From assembly GCF_010730355.1 (NCBI RefSeq), contig NZ_AP022576.1, positions 1,302,001 through 1,366,000 of the forward strand: a DNA stretch of 64,000 bases. Reading direction: 5' to 3'. A model generated the notes under the pieces. The model saw nothing but the letters and a program-made list of their open reading frames with translations. It made no database searches and was not told the origin of the DNA. Shown in pieces: positions 30,778 through 40,605 of the stretch. This DNA comes from Mycobacterium florentinum. GTDB lineage: Bacteria > Actinomycetota > Actinomycetes > Mycobacteriales > Mycobacteriaceae. Position 1 is the first letter of the stretch, and the number at the start of each line of letters is the position of its first letter. The position numbers were made by a program, and so were the translations under genes.

Positions 30778-31829
30778 CCCGCGACGGCGGCCGGCCCCTG
30801 CGCGGCCGTCACCACTTCGTCGATGACGTTGTGGATGAACTGCATCTTGTCCATCACCGCGGGAGGCAGCACGAACGGGTAAAGGTCGTCGTGACCCATC
30901 GACCGGTTCACCATGTTCAGCGACCACGACAACGGCAGCCACATCTCCATGATGTTGGGAAAAGCGCTGGGGCCCAACGGCGGCCGGTCGAAGGTCGCGG
31001 TTGCCGGTGCAAGACCGCACCATGCCGAGGTGTCCAGGGTGTCGCGGATGTGCAGGTAATGAGCGAAGGTCTCGGCCCAATCCTCGGCCGGGTGCATGGT
31101 CGCGTAGGACGACACGAAGTTCTCCTGCCAGCCCTCCGGCGCGCCCTCGTTGTAGTGGCGGTCCAGCGCCTCTTGATAGTCGGCGTCGGCATCGCCGAAC
31201 AGCTCGTTGAAGCGAGCCAGGTAATGGTTGTTCGGGGTGATCAGGCGATAGTAGTAGTAGTGCCCGATCTCGTGGCGGAAGTGCCCGAGCAGGGTTCGGT
31301 AAGGCTCGTCCATTTCGACGCGCAGTTGCTCGCGGTGGACGTCGTCGCCCTCGGCCAAATCCATTGTGATGACCCCGTTTTCGTGACCGGTCAGCACCTG
31401 CTCGTGAGCGCTGGACAGCAACCGGAAGGCCAGTCCGTAATCGGGGTCCTGCTGGCGTCCGACGATCGGCAGCTTCAGCTCGTGCAGCTCGACGATCAGC
31501 CGCCGCTTGGCGGCCTCGGCCTGGGCGAACTCCGACAGGCCGACGGTGTCGGCGTCGTTGGGCCGTTCGGTCGTCAGCGCACACGACGTGCAGCGCAGCC
31601 GCGGGTTGTTGACGGGGACAAGCCAATTGCATTCGGCGACTTGAAGATTGGCGCACAGCTGGTACTCGTCGGCGCTCACGAAGCCGACGTGATCGCTGGC
31701 GCCGTCCTGGGAGATCACCAGCAGGGCCATCTGGTCGAGCGAAAACCCCAGCGCGCTACCGCAATTCAGGCAAGTGGAGTTCTCGAAAGCCAGCCGCTGG
31801 CCGCAGTTGGGACAATTGAAATCACGCAT
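30774..31829 (-). CDS. Zinc-ribbon putative metallopeptidase (Rv2568c homolog)
   Basis: A 351-residue protein. It starts with a zinc ribbon (CPNCG at C6/C9 and CLNCG at C20/C23) and has further cysteines at 67, 80 and 83. The zincin motif HEIGH lies at residues 186-190, followed by FNELFGD, whose glutamate may be the third ligand. This is the Peptidase_Mx type found with transglutaminase/ATP-grasp clusters. ATG 31829 (MRDFNCPNCG) puts the ribbon at the N-terminus. It overlaps the transglutaminase gene at its 5' end by 8 bases and converges on the ATP-grasp gene with a 4-base overlap. Confidence 0.9.
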   Translation of the reverse strand: MRDFNCPNCGQRLAFENSTCLNCGSALGFSLDQMALLVISQDGASDHVGFVSADEYQLCANLQVAECNWLVPVNNPRLRCTSCALTTERPNDADTVGLSEFAQAEAAKRRLIVELHELKLPIVGRQQDPDYGLAFRLLSSAHEQVLTGHENGVITMDLAEGDDVHREQLRVEMDEPYRTLLGHFRHEIGHYYYYRLITPNNHYLARFNELFGDADADYQEALDRHYNEGAPEGWQENFVSSYATMHPAEDWAETFAHYLHIRDTLDTSAWCGLAPATATFDRPPLGPSAFPNIMEMWLPLSWSLNMVNRSMGHDDLYPFVLPPAVMDKMQFIHNVIDEVVTAAQGPAAVAG

Positions 31830-32754
31830 ACAGTTCGTCGCCTTCGAAGGGCACCACGTCGACGGCAACGTCGATCACGCTGCGCTCCGAGTCCGTGTAG
31901 ATGATCCCGCGCAGCGGCGGCACGTCCGCGTAGTCGCGGCCCCGCCCCACGATGATGTAGCGCTGGTCGACCATTTGGTCGTTGGTGGGATCCAGCCCCA
32001 GCCATTCGAACTGGCCGGGCTGCTGCGGGGTCCACACCGCGGCCCAGGCGTGGGTGGCGTCGATGCCGATCATCCGTTCCTTTCCGGGCGGCGGGTCGGT
32101 GGCCAGATAGCCGGACACGTAGCTGGCCGCCAAACCGTTGGCTCGCAGGCAGGCGATCGCCAGCCTCGCAAAGTCCTGACATACCCCTTCTCGGGCCGCC
32201 AGAACCTCATTGACCCCGGTGGAAATCGTTGTCGACCCCGATCGGTAGGTGAAGTCACGGAAGATCCGCGACGTGAGGTCGCGCAGCACCTCGATCAGCG
32301 GGCGTCCGGACTCGAAGCTGGGCGCCGCGTAGTCGCGGACTTCGTCGGTGATCTCCGGCGGATTCAGGTCCAGGGCGTACTCAGTCGCCAGCGCTCCCCT
32401 GCGCCCGGTCGGCCGGGCGGCCTCCCAGGGTTCGATCGCCGGTCCGCTGCTGTAGCGCTCGGGGGGTGCCGGATAGACGTCGACGATGGAGTCGCTGGTG
32501 ACCGTCAGGGTGTGGTGCGGCTCCGTGACGTGGAAGTAGGAGCTGATGTTGCCGTAGCCGTCGACGCTGGTGGAGCTGTCGGCCGGGGCGGGGTCGATGG
32601 TCAGCCGGTGCGCGACGCAGAGCTGGCGCTGCGAGTCGCGCGGGGTGAGAAAACCACGCCCATACGAGCTGGTCACGACGTCCGAGTAGCGATACTCGGT
32701 GCGGTGGGTGATGCGATGGCGGCGGGTGTCCGGGACTTCTGCTGCAGAAGACAA
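31822..32754 (-). CDS. Transglutaminase-like cysteine protease family protein (Rv2569c homolog)
   Basis: A 310-residue protein with an N-terminal transglutaminase_N domain (HRITHRTEYRYSDVV) and a core with C192 in REGVCQDFARLA, H235 in DATHAWAAVW and D255 in GLDPTND. No ATG is available; TTG 32754 has GGAGGG at ideal spacing and is the best start. It is transcribed with the metallopeptidase that follows. It is distinct from, but of the same superfamily as, the 1106-residue protein nearby, so the cluster holds two transglutaminase-type enzymes. Confidence 0.9.
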   Translation of the reverse strand: MSSAAEVPDTRRHRITHRTEYRYSDVVTSSYGRGFLTPRDSQRQLCVAHRLTIDPAPADSSTSVDGYGNISSYFHVTEPHHTLTVTSDSIVDVYPAPPERYSSGPAIEPWEAARPTGRRGALATEYALDLNPPEITDEVRDYAAPSFESGRPLIEVLRDLTSRIFRDFTYRSGSTTISTGVNEVLAAREGVCQDFARLAIACLRANGLAASYVSGYLATDPPPGKERMIGIDATHAWAAVWTPQQPGQFEWLGLDPTNDQMVDQRYIIVGRGRDYADVPPLRGIIYTDSERSVIDVAVDVVPFEGDELYA

Positions 32755-32845
32755 CGCGTTCCCTCCCGAGAGCTGCGGATACGTGGTGGGCGACCGATAG
32801 CCGATACGGCACCCAAGCGCACCATAGCGGGAGCACAATCGATAC

Positions 32846-33235
32846 GTGGCCACCTGGGACGACGTCGCCCGGATCGTGGGTGAGCTGCCACTCACCTCCG
32901 AGCAGTCGCCGCATGACTGGAGGGTCGGCAAGAAGTTGCTGGCGTGGGAGCGGCCGCTGCGCGCTTCGGACCGCGAGGCGCTGTCGGCGAACGGGACGCC
33001 GCCGCCCGAGGGCGACATCCTCGGTGTCTGGGTGTCCGACGAGGGCGTCAAGTTCGCCCTGGTCGCCGACGAGCCGGCGATCTACTTCACCACCCCGCAT
33101 TTCGACGGCTATCCCGCGGTGCTGGTCAAGCTGGCCGAGATCGACGTGCGGGGTCTCGAGGAGCTGATCACCGAGGCCTGGCTGACGCGGGCGCCCAAGA
33201 AGCTGGTCCAGGAGTTCCTGACCGGCTCGATCTGA
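32846..33235 (+). CDS. MmcQ/YjbR family (DUF419) protein (Rv2570 homolog)
   Basis: A 129-residue protein with the YjbR fold: WRVGKKLLAWERPL, LVADEPAIYFTTPHFDGYPAVLVKLAEID and ITEAWLTRAPKKLVQEFL. These are CyaY-like DNA-binding-type domains with no agreed function. It starts at GTG 32846, divergently from the transglutaminase gene, and converges on the FUSC gene with a 4-base gap. Confidence 0.88.
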   Translation: MATWDDVARIVGELPLTSEQSPHDWRVGKKLLAWERPLRASDREALSANGTPPPEGDILGVWVSDEGVKFALVADEPAIYFTTPHFDGYPAVLVKLAEIDVRGLEELITEAWLTRAPKKLVQEFLTGSI

Positions 33236-33239
33236 GTCC

Positions 33240-34316
33240 CTACGACCGACCCAGGTCGATCACCCGCTGCAGATCGTCGACGCATGCCGCGGCGACGTCG
33301 GACAACACCACCTCGGACCTTTCCCGGGCGTCCGACAGCAGCGTCGACGCGTGCCGGCGGGCGGCTTCGACGTGGACGGTCGCGGTCGCCGGATCGGACT
33401 CGGCGAGTGCCATCGCCTTCGCGAGTTCGTCCAGCAGCGCCTCCGCGGGTTGCGGAAGCCGATGCCCGCCGCCGTCCGGAGCGGGAAGGGCGGCGGGCGC
33501 CACGACGCGGGCCAGCTGCAGCACGTTGCCGGCGAGCAGGGCCAGTTGCACGGCCTGGTCCTCGCTGGCCTGCACGGCGTCGCGAAGTCCCCAGCGCCGC
33601 GGCGCAACTCGCACCACCTGACGCGCCGTGGTCCGCGCCTGGATCAGCCCACTGAGCTGCTGGTGCACCGTGTCGACGGCCGGCCACGGCCAGTCCTGTG
33701 CGGGAGCGCCGCGGCCACGGGCGAGTTGACCGGTGCGATCCAGCACCGAGTGCAGGGTGCGCAGCACCTCGATGCGCGCGCTGCGCAGCACGGCGAGCGG
33801 GTTGGCCGGGAGCAGCACGATGGCGACGACGATCGCCAGACCCCCACCGATCAGTGCGTCGAAGATGCGTTCCCAACCGACTCCGCTGCGATAGAGGGCG
33901 AGCACCAGAATCGACGACACGACGGTCTGGTTGGCGAACATCATCCCCTGGCCGATATAGCCCTGGCCGATGAAGACCGCGGCCAACAACGCGACCAGCG
34001 CCGCGATTGTGATGGACACCGAACCGGGGCCGAACAGCGCCTGCACCAGGGCTCCCGTCCCGATGCCCAGGGTCACCCCGATGATCATCTGGATGGCGCG
34101 TTGCGCGCGCAGCACGTTGCTGGTCGACAAGGACACCGCCGCGGCGATCGGGGCGAAGAACGGCTGCGGGTGCTCCAGCACGTCGTGCGCGATGAACCAC
34201 GCCAGACCCGCCGCGACCGAGGTCTGCACGAGGTAGAACCACACGCCGTGGACGCGCTTCAAACCCCCGACGACGGCTCCACCCGCGAACGGCCGCGTCA
34301 GCAGAGATGTGCTCAT
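33240..34316 (-). CDS. FUSC/aromatic acid exporter-like membrane protein (Rv2571c homolog)
   Basis: A 358-residue protein with about six hydrophobic segments in the first 175 residues, including FFAPIAAAVSLSTSNVLRAQRAIQMIIGV, the core motif of the FUSC/YccS/DUF939 group, and a cytosolic helical C-terminal half rich in Ala, Arg and Glu. The family includes putative efflux proteins for aromatic acids. The substrate here is unknown. Confidence 0.85.
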   Translation of the reverse strand: MSTSLLTRPFAGGAVVGGLKRVHGVWFYLVQTSVAAGLAWFIAHDVLEHPQPFFAPIAAAVSLSTSNVLRAQRAIQMIIGVTLGIGTGALVQALFGPGSVSITIAALVALLAAVFIGQGYIGQGMMFANQTVVSSILVLALYRSGVGWERIFDALIGGGLAIVVAIVLLPANPLAVLRSARIEVLRTLHSVLDRTGQLARGRGAPAQDWPWPAVDTVHQQLSGLIQARTTARQVVRVAPRRWGLRDAVQASEDQAVQLALLAGNVLQLARVVAPAALPAPDGGGHRLPQPAEALLDELAKAMALAESDPATATVHVEAARRHASTLLSDARERSEVVLSDVAAACVDDLQRVIDLGRS

Positions 34317-34364
34317 CCCGCTTGCTTACCGCAGCCCCGGCGCGCGCGGCAATGTGAGAAAGCG

Positions 34365-34811
34365 TCAGCCGCGCTGCAGTTCGAACAGCGGAATGACCCG
34401 GCTTGTCTTCGACTGGTATTCGGCGAAGCCCGGCGCCACGGCAACCACCTTGTCGAACAGCTGCTCGCGCTCGGCGAGCGGCAGTTCGTGCGCCGTCACG
34501 CCGTACGCTTGCACTCCCTCGGGGGCGCCGACCTCGATGTGCGCCTGCGGGTTGGCCCGCAGGTTGTGCACCCAGGCCGGATCCTTGGGCGCACCGGCGA
34601 ACGAGCCGATGATGATCAGCTTGCCGTCGATGGTGAAGTACGCCAGCGGCGATACCCGCTGCTGCCCGGACTTGGCGCCCGTCGTGGTGAGCAGCAACAG
34701 GTCGGCGCCTTCGAACTGGCCGCCGACCTTGCCGCCATTGGCGCGGAATTCGTCGGCGATCGCGGTGTTGAACGACTTGACTGTTTCGGTGTCAGGGAAC
34801 TGTTCGGTCAT
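34365..34811 (-). CDS. Deazaflavin (F420)-dependent nitroreductase-family protein
   Basis: A 148-residue split-barrel protein of the Ddn/FDOR-A type. Typical motifs are [56 protein letters not shown] and a C-terminal [14 protein letters not shown]. Such proteins reduce quinones or nitro compounds with F420H2 at the membrane side. Its ATG overlaps the aspS 3' end by 4 bases, so it lies directly upstream of nothing else and downstream of aspS in the same transcript. Confidence 0.88.
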   Translation of the reverse strand: MTEQFPDTETVKSFNTAIADEFRANGGKVGGQFEGADLLLLTTTGAKSGQQRVSPLAYFTIDGKLIIIGSFAGAPKDPAWVHNLRANPQAHIEVGAPEGVQAYGVTAHELPLAEREQLFDKVVAVAPGFAEYQSKTSRVIPLFELQRG

Positions 34812-36583
34812 GCCTGGTCAACCTGTTTGGGTTTGGCATCTATTCCGGATTCCTTGCGCTGTTGGGCCGTGATCGGCGCGGGCGCATCGGTCAGTGGGTC
34901 GACGCCGCCGCCGGTCTTCGGGAAGGCGATCACCTCGCGGATGGAGTCCACCCCGGACAGCAGCGCGTTGATCCGGTCCCAGCCGAACGCGATGCCGCCG
35001 TGCGGCGGTGCGCCAAAGGTGAACGCCTCCAACAGGAATCCGAACTTCTCCTCGGCCTCGGCCTGGTCCAGGCCCATCACCGCGAACACCTTTTCCTGGA
35101 CGTCGCGACGGTGGATACGGATCGAGCCCCCACCGATCTCGTTGCCGTTGCAGACGATGTCGTACGCGTCGGCCAGGACGTTGCCCGTGTCGGTCTCGAT
35201 GGCGTCCTCCTGGCCCGCTTTGGGCGAGGTGAACGCGTGGTGCACCGCGGTCCAGGCGCCGGAACCGACGGCGACGTCACCGGCGGCGGTTGCGTCCTCG
35301 GCGGGCTCGAACAGCGGCGGGTCGACCACCCAGACGAACGCCCAGGCGCCGGCGTCGATCAGGTTGAGCCGGTTGGCGATTTCGCCGCGGGCCGCACCCA
35401 GCAGCGCGCGCGACGCCTTCGCCGGTCCGGCCGAGAAGAAGATGCAGTCGCCGGGGCCGGCCCCGACGTGGCCGGCCAGGCCGTCGCGTTCGGCGTCGGT
35501 CAGGTTCTTGGCCACCGGTCCGGAGAGCTCACCGTCGTCGCCGACCAGCACGTAGGCCAGGCCGCGGTGCCCGCGCTGTTTTGCCCACTCCTGCCAGCCG
35601 TCCAGGGTGCGGCGCGGCTGCGACGCCCCGCCGGGCATCACGACCGCACCGACATACGGCGCCTGAAAGACACGGAATGTGGTGTCGGAGAAGAACTCCG
35701 TGCATTCGACGAGCTCCAGGCCGAAGCGCATGTCCGGCTTGTCGGAGCCGAACCGTCGCATGGCATCGGCATAGCTGATCCGCGGGATCGGCGTCGGGAT
35801 CTGGTAGCCGATCAGCGACCACAGCGCGCTCAGGATCTCCTCGGAAATCGCGATGATGTCCTCGACGGCGACGAAGCTCATCTCCATGTCGAGCTGGGTG
35901 AATTCCGGCTGCCGGTCGGCGCGGAAATCCTCGTCGCGGTAGCAGCGGGCGATCTGGTAGTAGCGCTCCATGCCGGCCACCATCAGCAACTGCTTGAACA
36001 GCTGCGGGCTTTGCGGCAGCGCGTAGAACGACCCGGGGTGCAGCCGGGCCGGCACCAGGAAGTCGCGCGCACCCTCCGGTGTCGAGCGCGTGATCGTCGG
36101 CGTCTCGATCTCGACGAAGTCGTGACGCGCCAGCACCGAACGGGCGGCGGCATTCACCTTGGAGCGCAACCGAATTGCCGCGGCCGGGCCGTCGCGACGC
36201 AGGTCGAGATAGCGGTACTTCAGCCGCAGCTCCTCCCCCGCCGGCTCGTCGAGTTGGAAAGGCAGCGGCGCACTTTCGCCGAGCACGGTCAGCGACGTGA
36301 CGTTGAGTTCGACATCGCCGGTGGGAATCTCGGCGTTGGCGTTGCCTTCCGGGCGGATCTCGACCACGCCGGAGACCGCGACGCAGAATTCGGCACGCAA
36401 CCGGTGCGCCTGCTCCAGCACGTCTGCCGCGCGGAAGACGACCTGCGCGATGCCGGACGCGTCCCGCAGGTCGATGAAGATGACGCCACCGTGATCGCGG
36501 CGGCGAGCCACCCACCCGACCAGCGTGACCTGTTGGCCGGCGTCGTGATCCCGTAGCGAACCAGCGGCGTGGCTGCGCAGCAC
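34808..36583 (-). CDS. aspS: Aspartate--tRNA(Asp/Asn) ligase
   Basis: A 591-residue bacterial-type class IIb synthetase. It has an N-terminal OB domain ([23 protein letters not shown]), motif 2 with [25 protein letters not shown], the bacterial GAD insertion domain, and motif 3 [14 protein letters not shown]. The start is GTG 36583 with AGAGGAG five bases upstream; the frame is open far upstream, antisense to the next genes, without homology. Mycobacterial AspRS is known to charge tRNA-Asn too; the sequence alone does not prove it here. Confidence 0.97.
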   Translation of the reverse strand: MLRSHAAGSLRDHDAGQQVTLVGWVARRRDHGGVIFIDLRDASGIAQVVFRAADVLEQAHRLRAEFCVAVSGVVEIRPEGNANAEIPTGDVELNVTSLTVLGESAPLPFQLDEPAGEELRLKYRYLDLRRDGPAAAIRLRSKVNAAARSVLARHDFVEIETPTITRSTPEGARDFLVPARLHPGSFYALPQSPQLFKQLLMVAGMERYYQIARCYRDEDFRADRQPEFTQLDMEMSFVAVEDIIAISEEILSALWSLIGYQIPTPIPRISYADAMRRFGSDKPDMRFGLELVECTEFFSDTTFRVFQAPYVGAVVMPGGASQPRRTLDGWQEWAKQRGHRGLAYVLVGDDGELSGPVAKNLTDAERDGLAGHVGAGPGDCIFFSAGPAKASRALLGAARGEIANRLNLIDAGAWAFVWVVDPPLFEPAEDATAAGDVAVGSGAWTAVHHAFTSPKAGQEDAIETDTGNVLADAYDIVCNGNEIGGGSIRIHRRDVQEKVFAVMGLDQAEAEEKFGFLLEAFTFGAPPHGGIAFGWDRINALLSGVDSIREVIAFPKTGGGVDPLTDAPAPITAQQRKESGIDAKPKQVDQA

Positions 36584-36664
36584 GAATACTCCTCTTGACG
36601 TTGGACGACTGACCAGTCTAAGGGGCGGTGTAGCTTCGCTTTTATCGCCACAAACATCGCGCTC

Positions 36665-37531
36665 GTGGGTCCCGGTGCTGTCGGCACGACGGTCGCCGCG
36701 CTGTTGTACAAGGCCGGGCATTCGGTGCTGGTCTGCGGGCGCAGCGCCCGCGACAGCGTCGAACTGCGTCCCGACGGCCAGGACCCGATCGTGGTGCCCG
36801 GGCCGGTGCTCACCGATCCCGCCCTGATCTCCGACCCCGTCGACGTCGTGATCCTGGCGGTCAAGGCCACCCAGAACGACGCCGCGGCGGGCTGGCTGTC
36901 GCGCCTGTGCGACGAGCACACCATCGTCACCGTGCTGCAGAACGGCGTCGAGCAGGTCGAACAGGTCCAGCCGCTGTGCCCGTCGTCGGCCGTGGTCCCG
37001 GGAATCGTCTGGTATTCCGCCGAGACCCAGCCCGAGGGTTGGGTACGGCTGCGCACCGAAGCCGCCCTGGTGCTGCCCGGCGGGCCCTCGGCCGAGAGGG
37101 TTGCCGAGCTGTTGCGCGGTGCCGGCTGCCAGGTGGACTGCGACCCGGACCTCCTCACCGCGGGCTGGCGCAAGCTGCTCACCAATGCACTGGCCGGCTT
37201 CATGGCGCTGTCCGGGCGCCGCTCCGGGATGTTTCGCCGCGACGACGTCGCCGCGTTGTCGCGCCAGTACGTGGCCGAATGCCTGGCGGTCGCGCGGGCC
37301 GAGGGTGCCCGGCTGCCGGACAGCGTGGTCGACGAGCTGACCGACCTGTTCCGTCAGGCGCCGGAAGACATGGGCACCTCGATACTGGCCGACCGGGAGC
37401 AGCACCGGCCGATGGAATGGGACATCCGCAACGGGGTGATCATCCGCAAGGCACGCGCGCACAACCTGGCGACGCCGATCAGCGATGTGCTGGTACCGCT
37501 GCTCGCCGCCGCCAGCGACGGGCCCGGCTAA
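36665..37531 (+). CDS. Ketopantoate reductase-like oxidoreductase (Rv2573 homolog); true start uncertain
   Basis: A 2-dehydropantoate 2-reductase/PanE-like protein with the NADP motif [32 protein letters not shown], the catalytic lysine region [12 protein letters not shown] and [15 protein letters not shown]. The first ATG/GTG/TTG in frame is GTG 36665, which would remove the first beta strand of the Rossmann fold. The missing residues (IATNIAL) are encoded just upstream from ATC at 36644, aligned with the ATG of the M. tuberculosis gene as I recall it. Either translation starts at a rare ATC, or the gene makes a truncated product. Confidence 0.8.
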   Translation: MGPGAVGTTVAALLYKAGHSVLVCGRSARDSVELRPDGQDPIVVPGPVLTDPALISDPVDVVILAVKATQNDAAAGWLSRLCDEHTIVTVLQNGVEQVEQVQPLCPSSAVVPGIVWYSAETQPEGWVRLRTEAALVLPGGPSAERVAELLRGAGCQVDCDPDLLTAGWRKLLTNALAGFMALSGRRSGMFRRDDVAALSRQYVAECLAVARAEGARLPDSVVDELTDLFRQAPEDMGTSILADREQHRPMEWDIRNGVIIRKARAHNLATPISDVLVPLLAAASDGPG

Positions 37532-37540
37532 ATTCAAGCC

Positions 37541-38044
37541 ATGCATGCCTGCGAGCGCGTCGACCTCGACTTCATCGATAACGCGCCATTCGTATTCCGC
37601 AACAGCGTCGACCTGACCGTCACACCCGAGCAGCTGTTCGAAGTGCTGGCCGACGCCGCGGCGTGGCCGCGCTGGGCGTCGGTGATCACCATGGTGACCT
37701 GGACCAGTCCGGAGCCGCGCGGGGTCGGCACCACCCGTATCGTCGAGATGCGCGGCGACATCGTCGGCGACGAAGAGTTCATCGCCTGGGAACCGTTCAC
37801 CCACATGGCATTCCGGTTCAACCAGTGCTCCACCAAAGCAGTGGCCGCCTTCGCCGAGGACTACCGCGTCGAGGCCATCCCCGGCGGCTGCCGGCTGACC
37901 TGGACCCTGGCCCAAAAACCCGCCGGGCCCGCGCGATTGGCGATGGTCTTCACCGGGCCGCTGTTGAACCTGGGGCTGCGCCGATTTCTCCGCAACCTGC
38001 GCCGCTACACCGACAGCCGATTTGCCGCTACGCAACAACGTTAG
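37541..38044 (+). CDS. SRPBCC (START-like) family protein (Rv2574 homolog)
   Basis: A 167-residue protein of the polyketide-cyclase/StAR-like lipid-binding fold: [32 protein letters not shown] at the N-terminus and a long C-terminal helix [20 protein letters not shown]. It is expected to bind a hydrophobic ligand; no catalytic residue is recognisable. It follows the PanE-like gene by 9 bases. Confidence 0.88.
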   Translation: MHACERVDLDFIDNAPFVFRNSVDLTVTPEQLFEVLADAAAWPRWASVITMVTWTSPEPRGVGTTRIVEMRGDIVGDEEFIAWEPFTHMAFRFNQCSTKAVAAFAEDYRVEAIPGGCRLTWTLAQKPAGPARLAMVFTGPLLNLGLRRFLRNLRRYTDSRFAATQQR

Positions 38045-38063
38045 GTGTGTGCAAAGCTAAATC

Positions 38064-38942
38064 ATGACCTTCAACGAGGGTATGCAGATCGACACCAGCA
38101 CCGCGGAGTCATCCGGTGGTGGCGGCATGGGGATGGCCCTCGGGGGCGGCGGCGTCGGGCTGCTGATCCTGGTCGCGGCCCTGTTCTTCGGCATCGATCC
38201 GGGCAAGGTGATGCCCCCGCCGAGCGCGAACACCGGCGGCTACTCGGCTCCCGGGTTCGACTTGAGCCAGTGCAAGACCGGGGCCGACGCCAACAAGTAC
38301 GTGCAGTGCCGCGTGGTCGCCACCGGCAACTCCGTGGACGCGGTCTGGCACCAGCTGATGCCGAACTACACCCGCCCGCATGTGCGTCTGTTCACCAGTT
38401 CGGTGAACACCGGCTGCGGACCGGCCACCACCGCGGTCGGGCCGTTCTACTGCCCGGTGGACCAGACCGCGTACTTCGACACCGACTTCTTCAAGGAGCT
38501 GGTCGACAAATTCGGTTCCAGCGGTGGGCCTTTCGCGCAGGAGTACGTGGTCGCCCACGAATACGGTCACCACGTCCAGCAATTGCAGGGCGTCCTGGGC
38601 CGCTCCCAGCAGGGCGCGCAGGGCGCCGGCGGGAACGGGGTTCGCACCGAGTTGCAGGCCGACTGCTACGCCGGCATCTGGGCGCACTACGCGTCGACGG
38701 TCAAGCAGGAGAGCACCGGCGTGCCGTACCTAGAGCCCTTGAGCGACAAGGATATTCAGGATGCTCTGTCGGCCGCCGCGTCGGTCGGCGATGACCGGAT
38801 CCAAAAGGAGTCGACCGGGCGCGTCAACCCCGAGTCGTGGACACACGGATCGGCCGCGCAACGCCAGAAGTGGTTCACCATCGGTTATCAGACCGGCGAC
38901 CCGCATCAGTGCGACACGTTCGCCTCGACGGATCTCGGCTAA
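38064..38942 (+). CDS. Membrane-anchored putative neutral zinc metallopeptidase (YpfJ family, Rv2575 homolog)
   Basis: A 292-residue protein with one transmembrane segment at ~27-43 after a short Gly/Ser-rich N-terminus, then an outside-facing catalytic domain. The zincin motif HEYGHH lies at 165-170, and ELQADCYAGIWAHYAS downstream supplies the third ligand region; ESWTHGSAAQRQKWF is typical of the family. Four cysteines before the active site may form disulfides. Its end overlaps the next, opposite gene by 4 bases. Confidence 0.9.
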   Translation: MTFNEGMQIDTSTAESSGGGGMGMALGGGGVGLLILVAALFFGIDPGKVMPPPSANTGGYSAPGFDLSQCKTGADANKYVQCRVVATGNSVDAVWHQLMPNYTRPHVRLFTSSVNTGCGPATTAVGPFYCPVDQTAYFDTDFFKELVDKFGSSGGPFAQEYVVAHEYGHHVQQLQGVLGRSQQGAQGAGGNGVRTELQADCYAGIWAHYASTVKQESTGVPYLEPLSDKDIQDALSAAASVGDDRIQKESTGRVNPESWTHGSAAQRQKWFTIGYQTGDPHQCDTFASTDLG

Positions 38943-39811
38943 ACCCCGGCCAGTAGACCCTTCAGCTCGGCGCGGCCCTGCTCGTCGAGTGGCAGCAGCG
39001 GTGCTCGCGGGTCCCCGATCGGGAAACCGAGCAAGTCCAGACCGGCCTTCACTGTGGTGGGCAGACCGCCCGCCACGATGAACTCCAGCAGCGGCTTGAG
39101 GTCGTCGTAAAGCTTCTGGGCCTTCTCGAGGTCTCCCGCGCGCACCGCGTCGTACAGGTCGATGCACGGCTGCGGCCGCAGATTCGGTGCGGCCGTGCAC
39201 CATCCGGAGGCGCCCGCCTTCAGCGCGTCGAGCACCAGCGGATTGCTGCCGTTGTAGAACGGCAGTCGGCCGCCGGACAATTCGGTGATGCGCTGCATGC
39301 GCGTCAGGTCACCGGTGGATTCCTTGACCATGGCGACGTTGTCGATGTTCTCGAACATCGAGACCAGCAGCTCGGGGCTCATGTCCACGCCGCTGGTGGC
39401 CGGGTTGTTGTAGGCCATGATCGGGATTGAGATGGCGTCGCCGATGCTGCGGTAGTGCTGGAACACCTCGCGCTCGGCGAGCTTCCAGTACGACACCGGC
39501 AGGACCATCACGGCGTCGGCACCGGCCTGTTGTGCGTACTTCGCACGCCGAATCGTCTTGGCAGTGGTCACATCTGACACGCCCACCACGACGGGCACCC
39601 GGCCGGCGACGGCGCCGATCGTGGTGTCCACCACCGCGTCGAACTCCGGCTCTTCGAGATAAGCCAACTCGCCGGTGCTGCCCAGCGGCGCGATCCCGTG
39701 CACCCCGGCGGACACCAGCCGGTCGACCAGCGCGGCCAGCCGGGCGGTGTCGATGCCGTCGTTGAAGGGGGTCACCGGGTAGGCGATGATGCCGTGGATC
39801 TTGGCGGACAC
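38939..39811 (-). CDS. Dihydrodipicolinate synthase (DapA)-family lyase/aldolase
   Basis: A 290-residue TIM-barrel class I aldolase. GSTGELAYL (44-52), the catalytic tyrosine in IMAYNNPATSG (Y134) and the Schiff-base lysine in VAMVKESTGDL (K163) are present. The sequence lacks features that would fix it as the lysine-biosynthesis enzyme. With the class II aldolase beside it, breakdown of a sugar acid or hydroxy-keto acid is more likely. GTG 39811 has GGAG upstream. It is 8 bases downstream of the aldolase gene, so the two form an operon. Confidence 0.88.
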   Translation of the reverse strand: MSAKIHGIIAYPVTPFNDGIDTARLAALVDRLVSAGVHGIAPLGSTGELAYLEEPEFDAVVDTTIGAVAGRVPVVVGVSDVTTAKTIRRAKYAQQAGADAVMVLPVSYWKLAEREVFQHYRSIGDAISIPIMAYNNPATSGVDMSPELLVSMFENIDNVAMVKESTGDLTRMQRITELSGGRLPFYNGSNPLVLDALKAGASGWCTAAPNLRPQPCIDLYDAVRAGDLEKAQKLYDDLKPLLEFIVAGGLPTTVKAGLDLLGFPIGDPRAPLLPLDEQGRAELKGLLAGV

Positions 39812-39819
39812 AGGGCTCC

Positions 39820-40605
39820 TCAGCTCGTCAGGACATCGGGATGGCGGGCCAGCGCGCGGCGCGCGTAGTAGGCGAAGTTGGCCTGGCTGCGTTTGGGTGT
39901 CAGCGTCCAGTCGTGGGCCTCGCGGGCCAGCGGCTCGGGCAGCGGCTTGATCCGGCCGGCGGCCATGGCCGCCAGTTGCAGCTTCGCCGCCCGCTCGATC
40001 AGGATCCCAAGCGAGCAGGCCTCCTCGACGCTGGAGCCGGCGATCACCTGCCCGTGATGCGCGAGCAGCACCGCCTTCTTGTCGCCGAGCGCGGCGGCGA
40101 TGATCTCGCCCTCCTCGTTGCCGACCGGCACCCCCGGCCACTCGGGCAGGAACGCGCAGTCGCCGTAGAGCGGCGTGGTGTCCATGTGGGAGATGACCAG
40201 CGGGACCTCCAGCATCGACAACGCCGCCACGTGAAAGGCGTGGGTGTGCACGATACATTGCACATCGGGCCGGGCGCGATAGATCCAGCTGTGAAAACGG
40301 TTGGCGGGGTTGGCCATTCCGTCCCCGTCGAGCACGTTGAGGTCCTCGTCGACCAGCAGCAGGTTGGCGTCGGTGATCTCGTCGAACCCGAGGCCCAGCC
40401 GTTGGGTGTAGTAGGTGCCGGCGGCTTCGGCGCGGGCGGTGATCTGTCCGGCCAGCCCGGAATCGTGACCCGCGTCGAACAGGGCCCGGCAGGTCAGCGC
40501 CAGCTTCTGGCGCGTGGTCAGCTGCGAATCGGCGATGTTGGCGGCCAGCTGCTGCTCGGCGCGACGCATCAGTTCGGGCTTCGAGTCGCCGAACGTGGTT
40601 GCCAT
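39820..40605 (-). CDS. Class II aldolase/adducin family protein
   Basis: A 261-residue zinc-dependent aldolase or decarboxylase of the fuculose-phosphate aldolase fold. Zinc histidines are in CIVHTHAFH (H120, H122) and AHHGQVI. The family also includes decarboxylating and non-enzymatic members, so the reaction is open. ATG 40605 lies inside the left arm of an inverted repeat, suggesting direct repression. It is divergent from an XRE-cupin regulator. Confidence 0.85.
   Translation of the reverse strand: MATTFGDSKPELMRRAEQQLAANIADSQLTTRQKLALTCRALFDAGHDSGLAGQITARAEAAGTYYTQRLGLGFDEITDANLLLVDEDLNVLDGDGMANPANRFHSWIYRARPDVQCIVHTHAFHVAALSMLEVPLVISHMDTTPLYGDCAFLPEWPGVPVGNEEGEIIAAALGDKKAVLLAHHGQVIAGSSVEEACSLGILIERAAKLQLAAMAAGRIKPLPEPLAREAHDWTLTPKRSQANFAYYARRALARHPDVLTS

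Noticed and set aside
36584..38038. N-terminal extension of aspS
   Set aside because: It is antisense to three good plus-strand genes; AspRS homology and the ribosome-binding site place the start at 36583.
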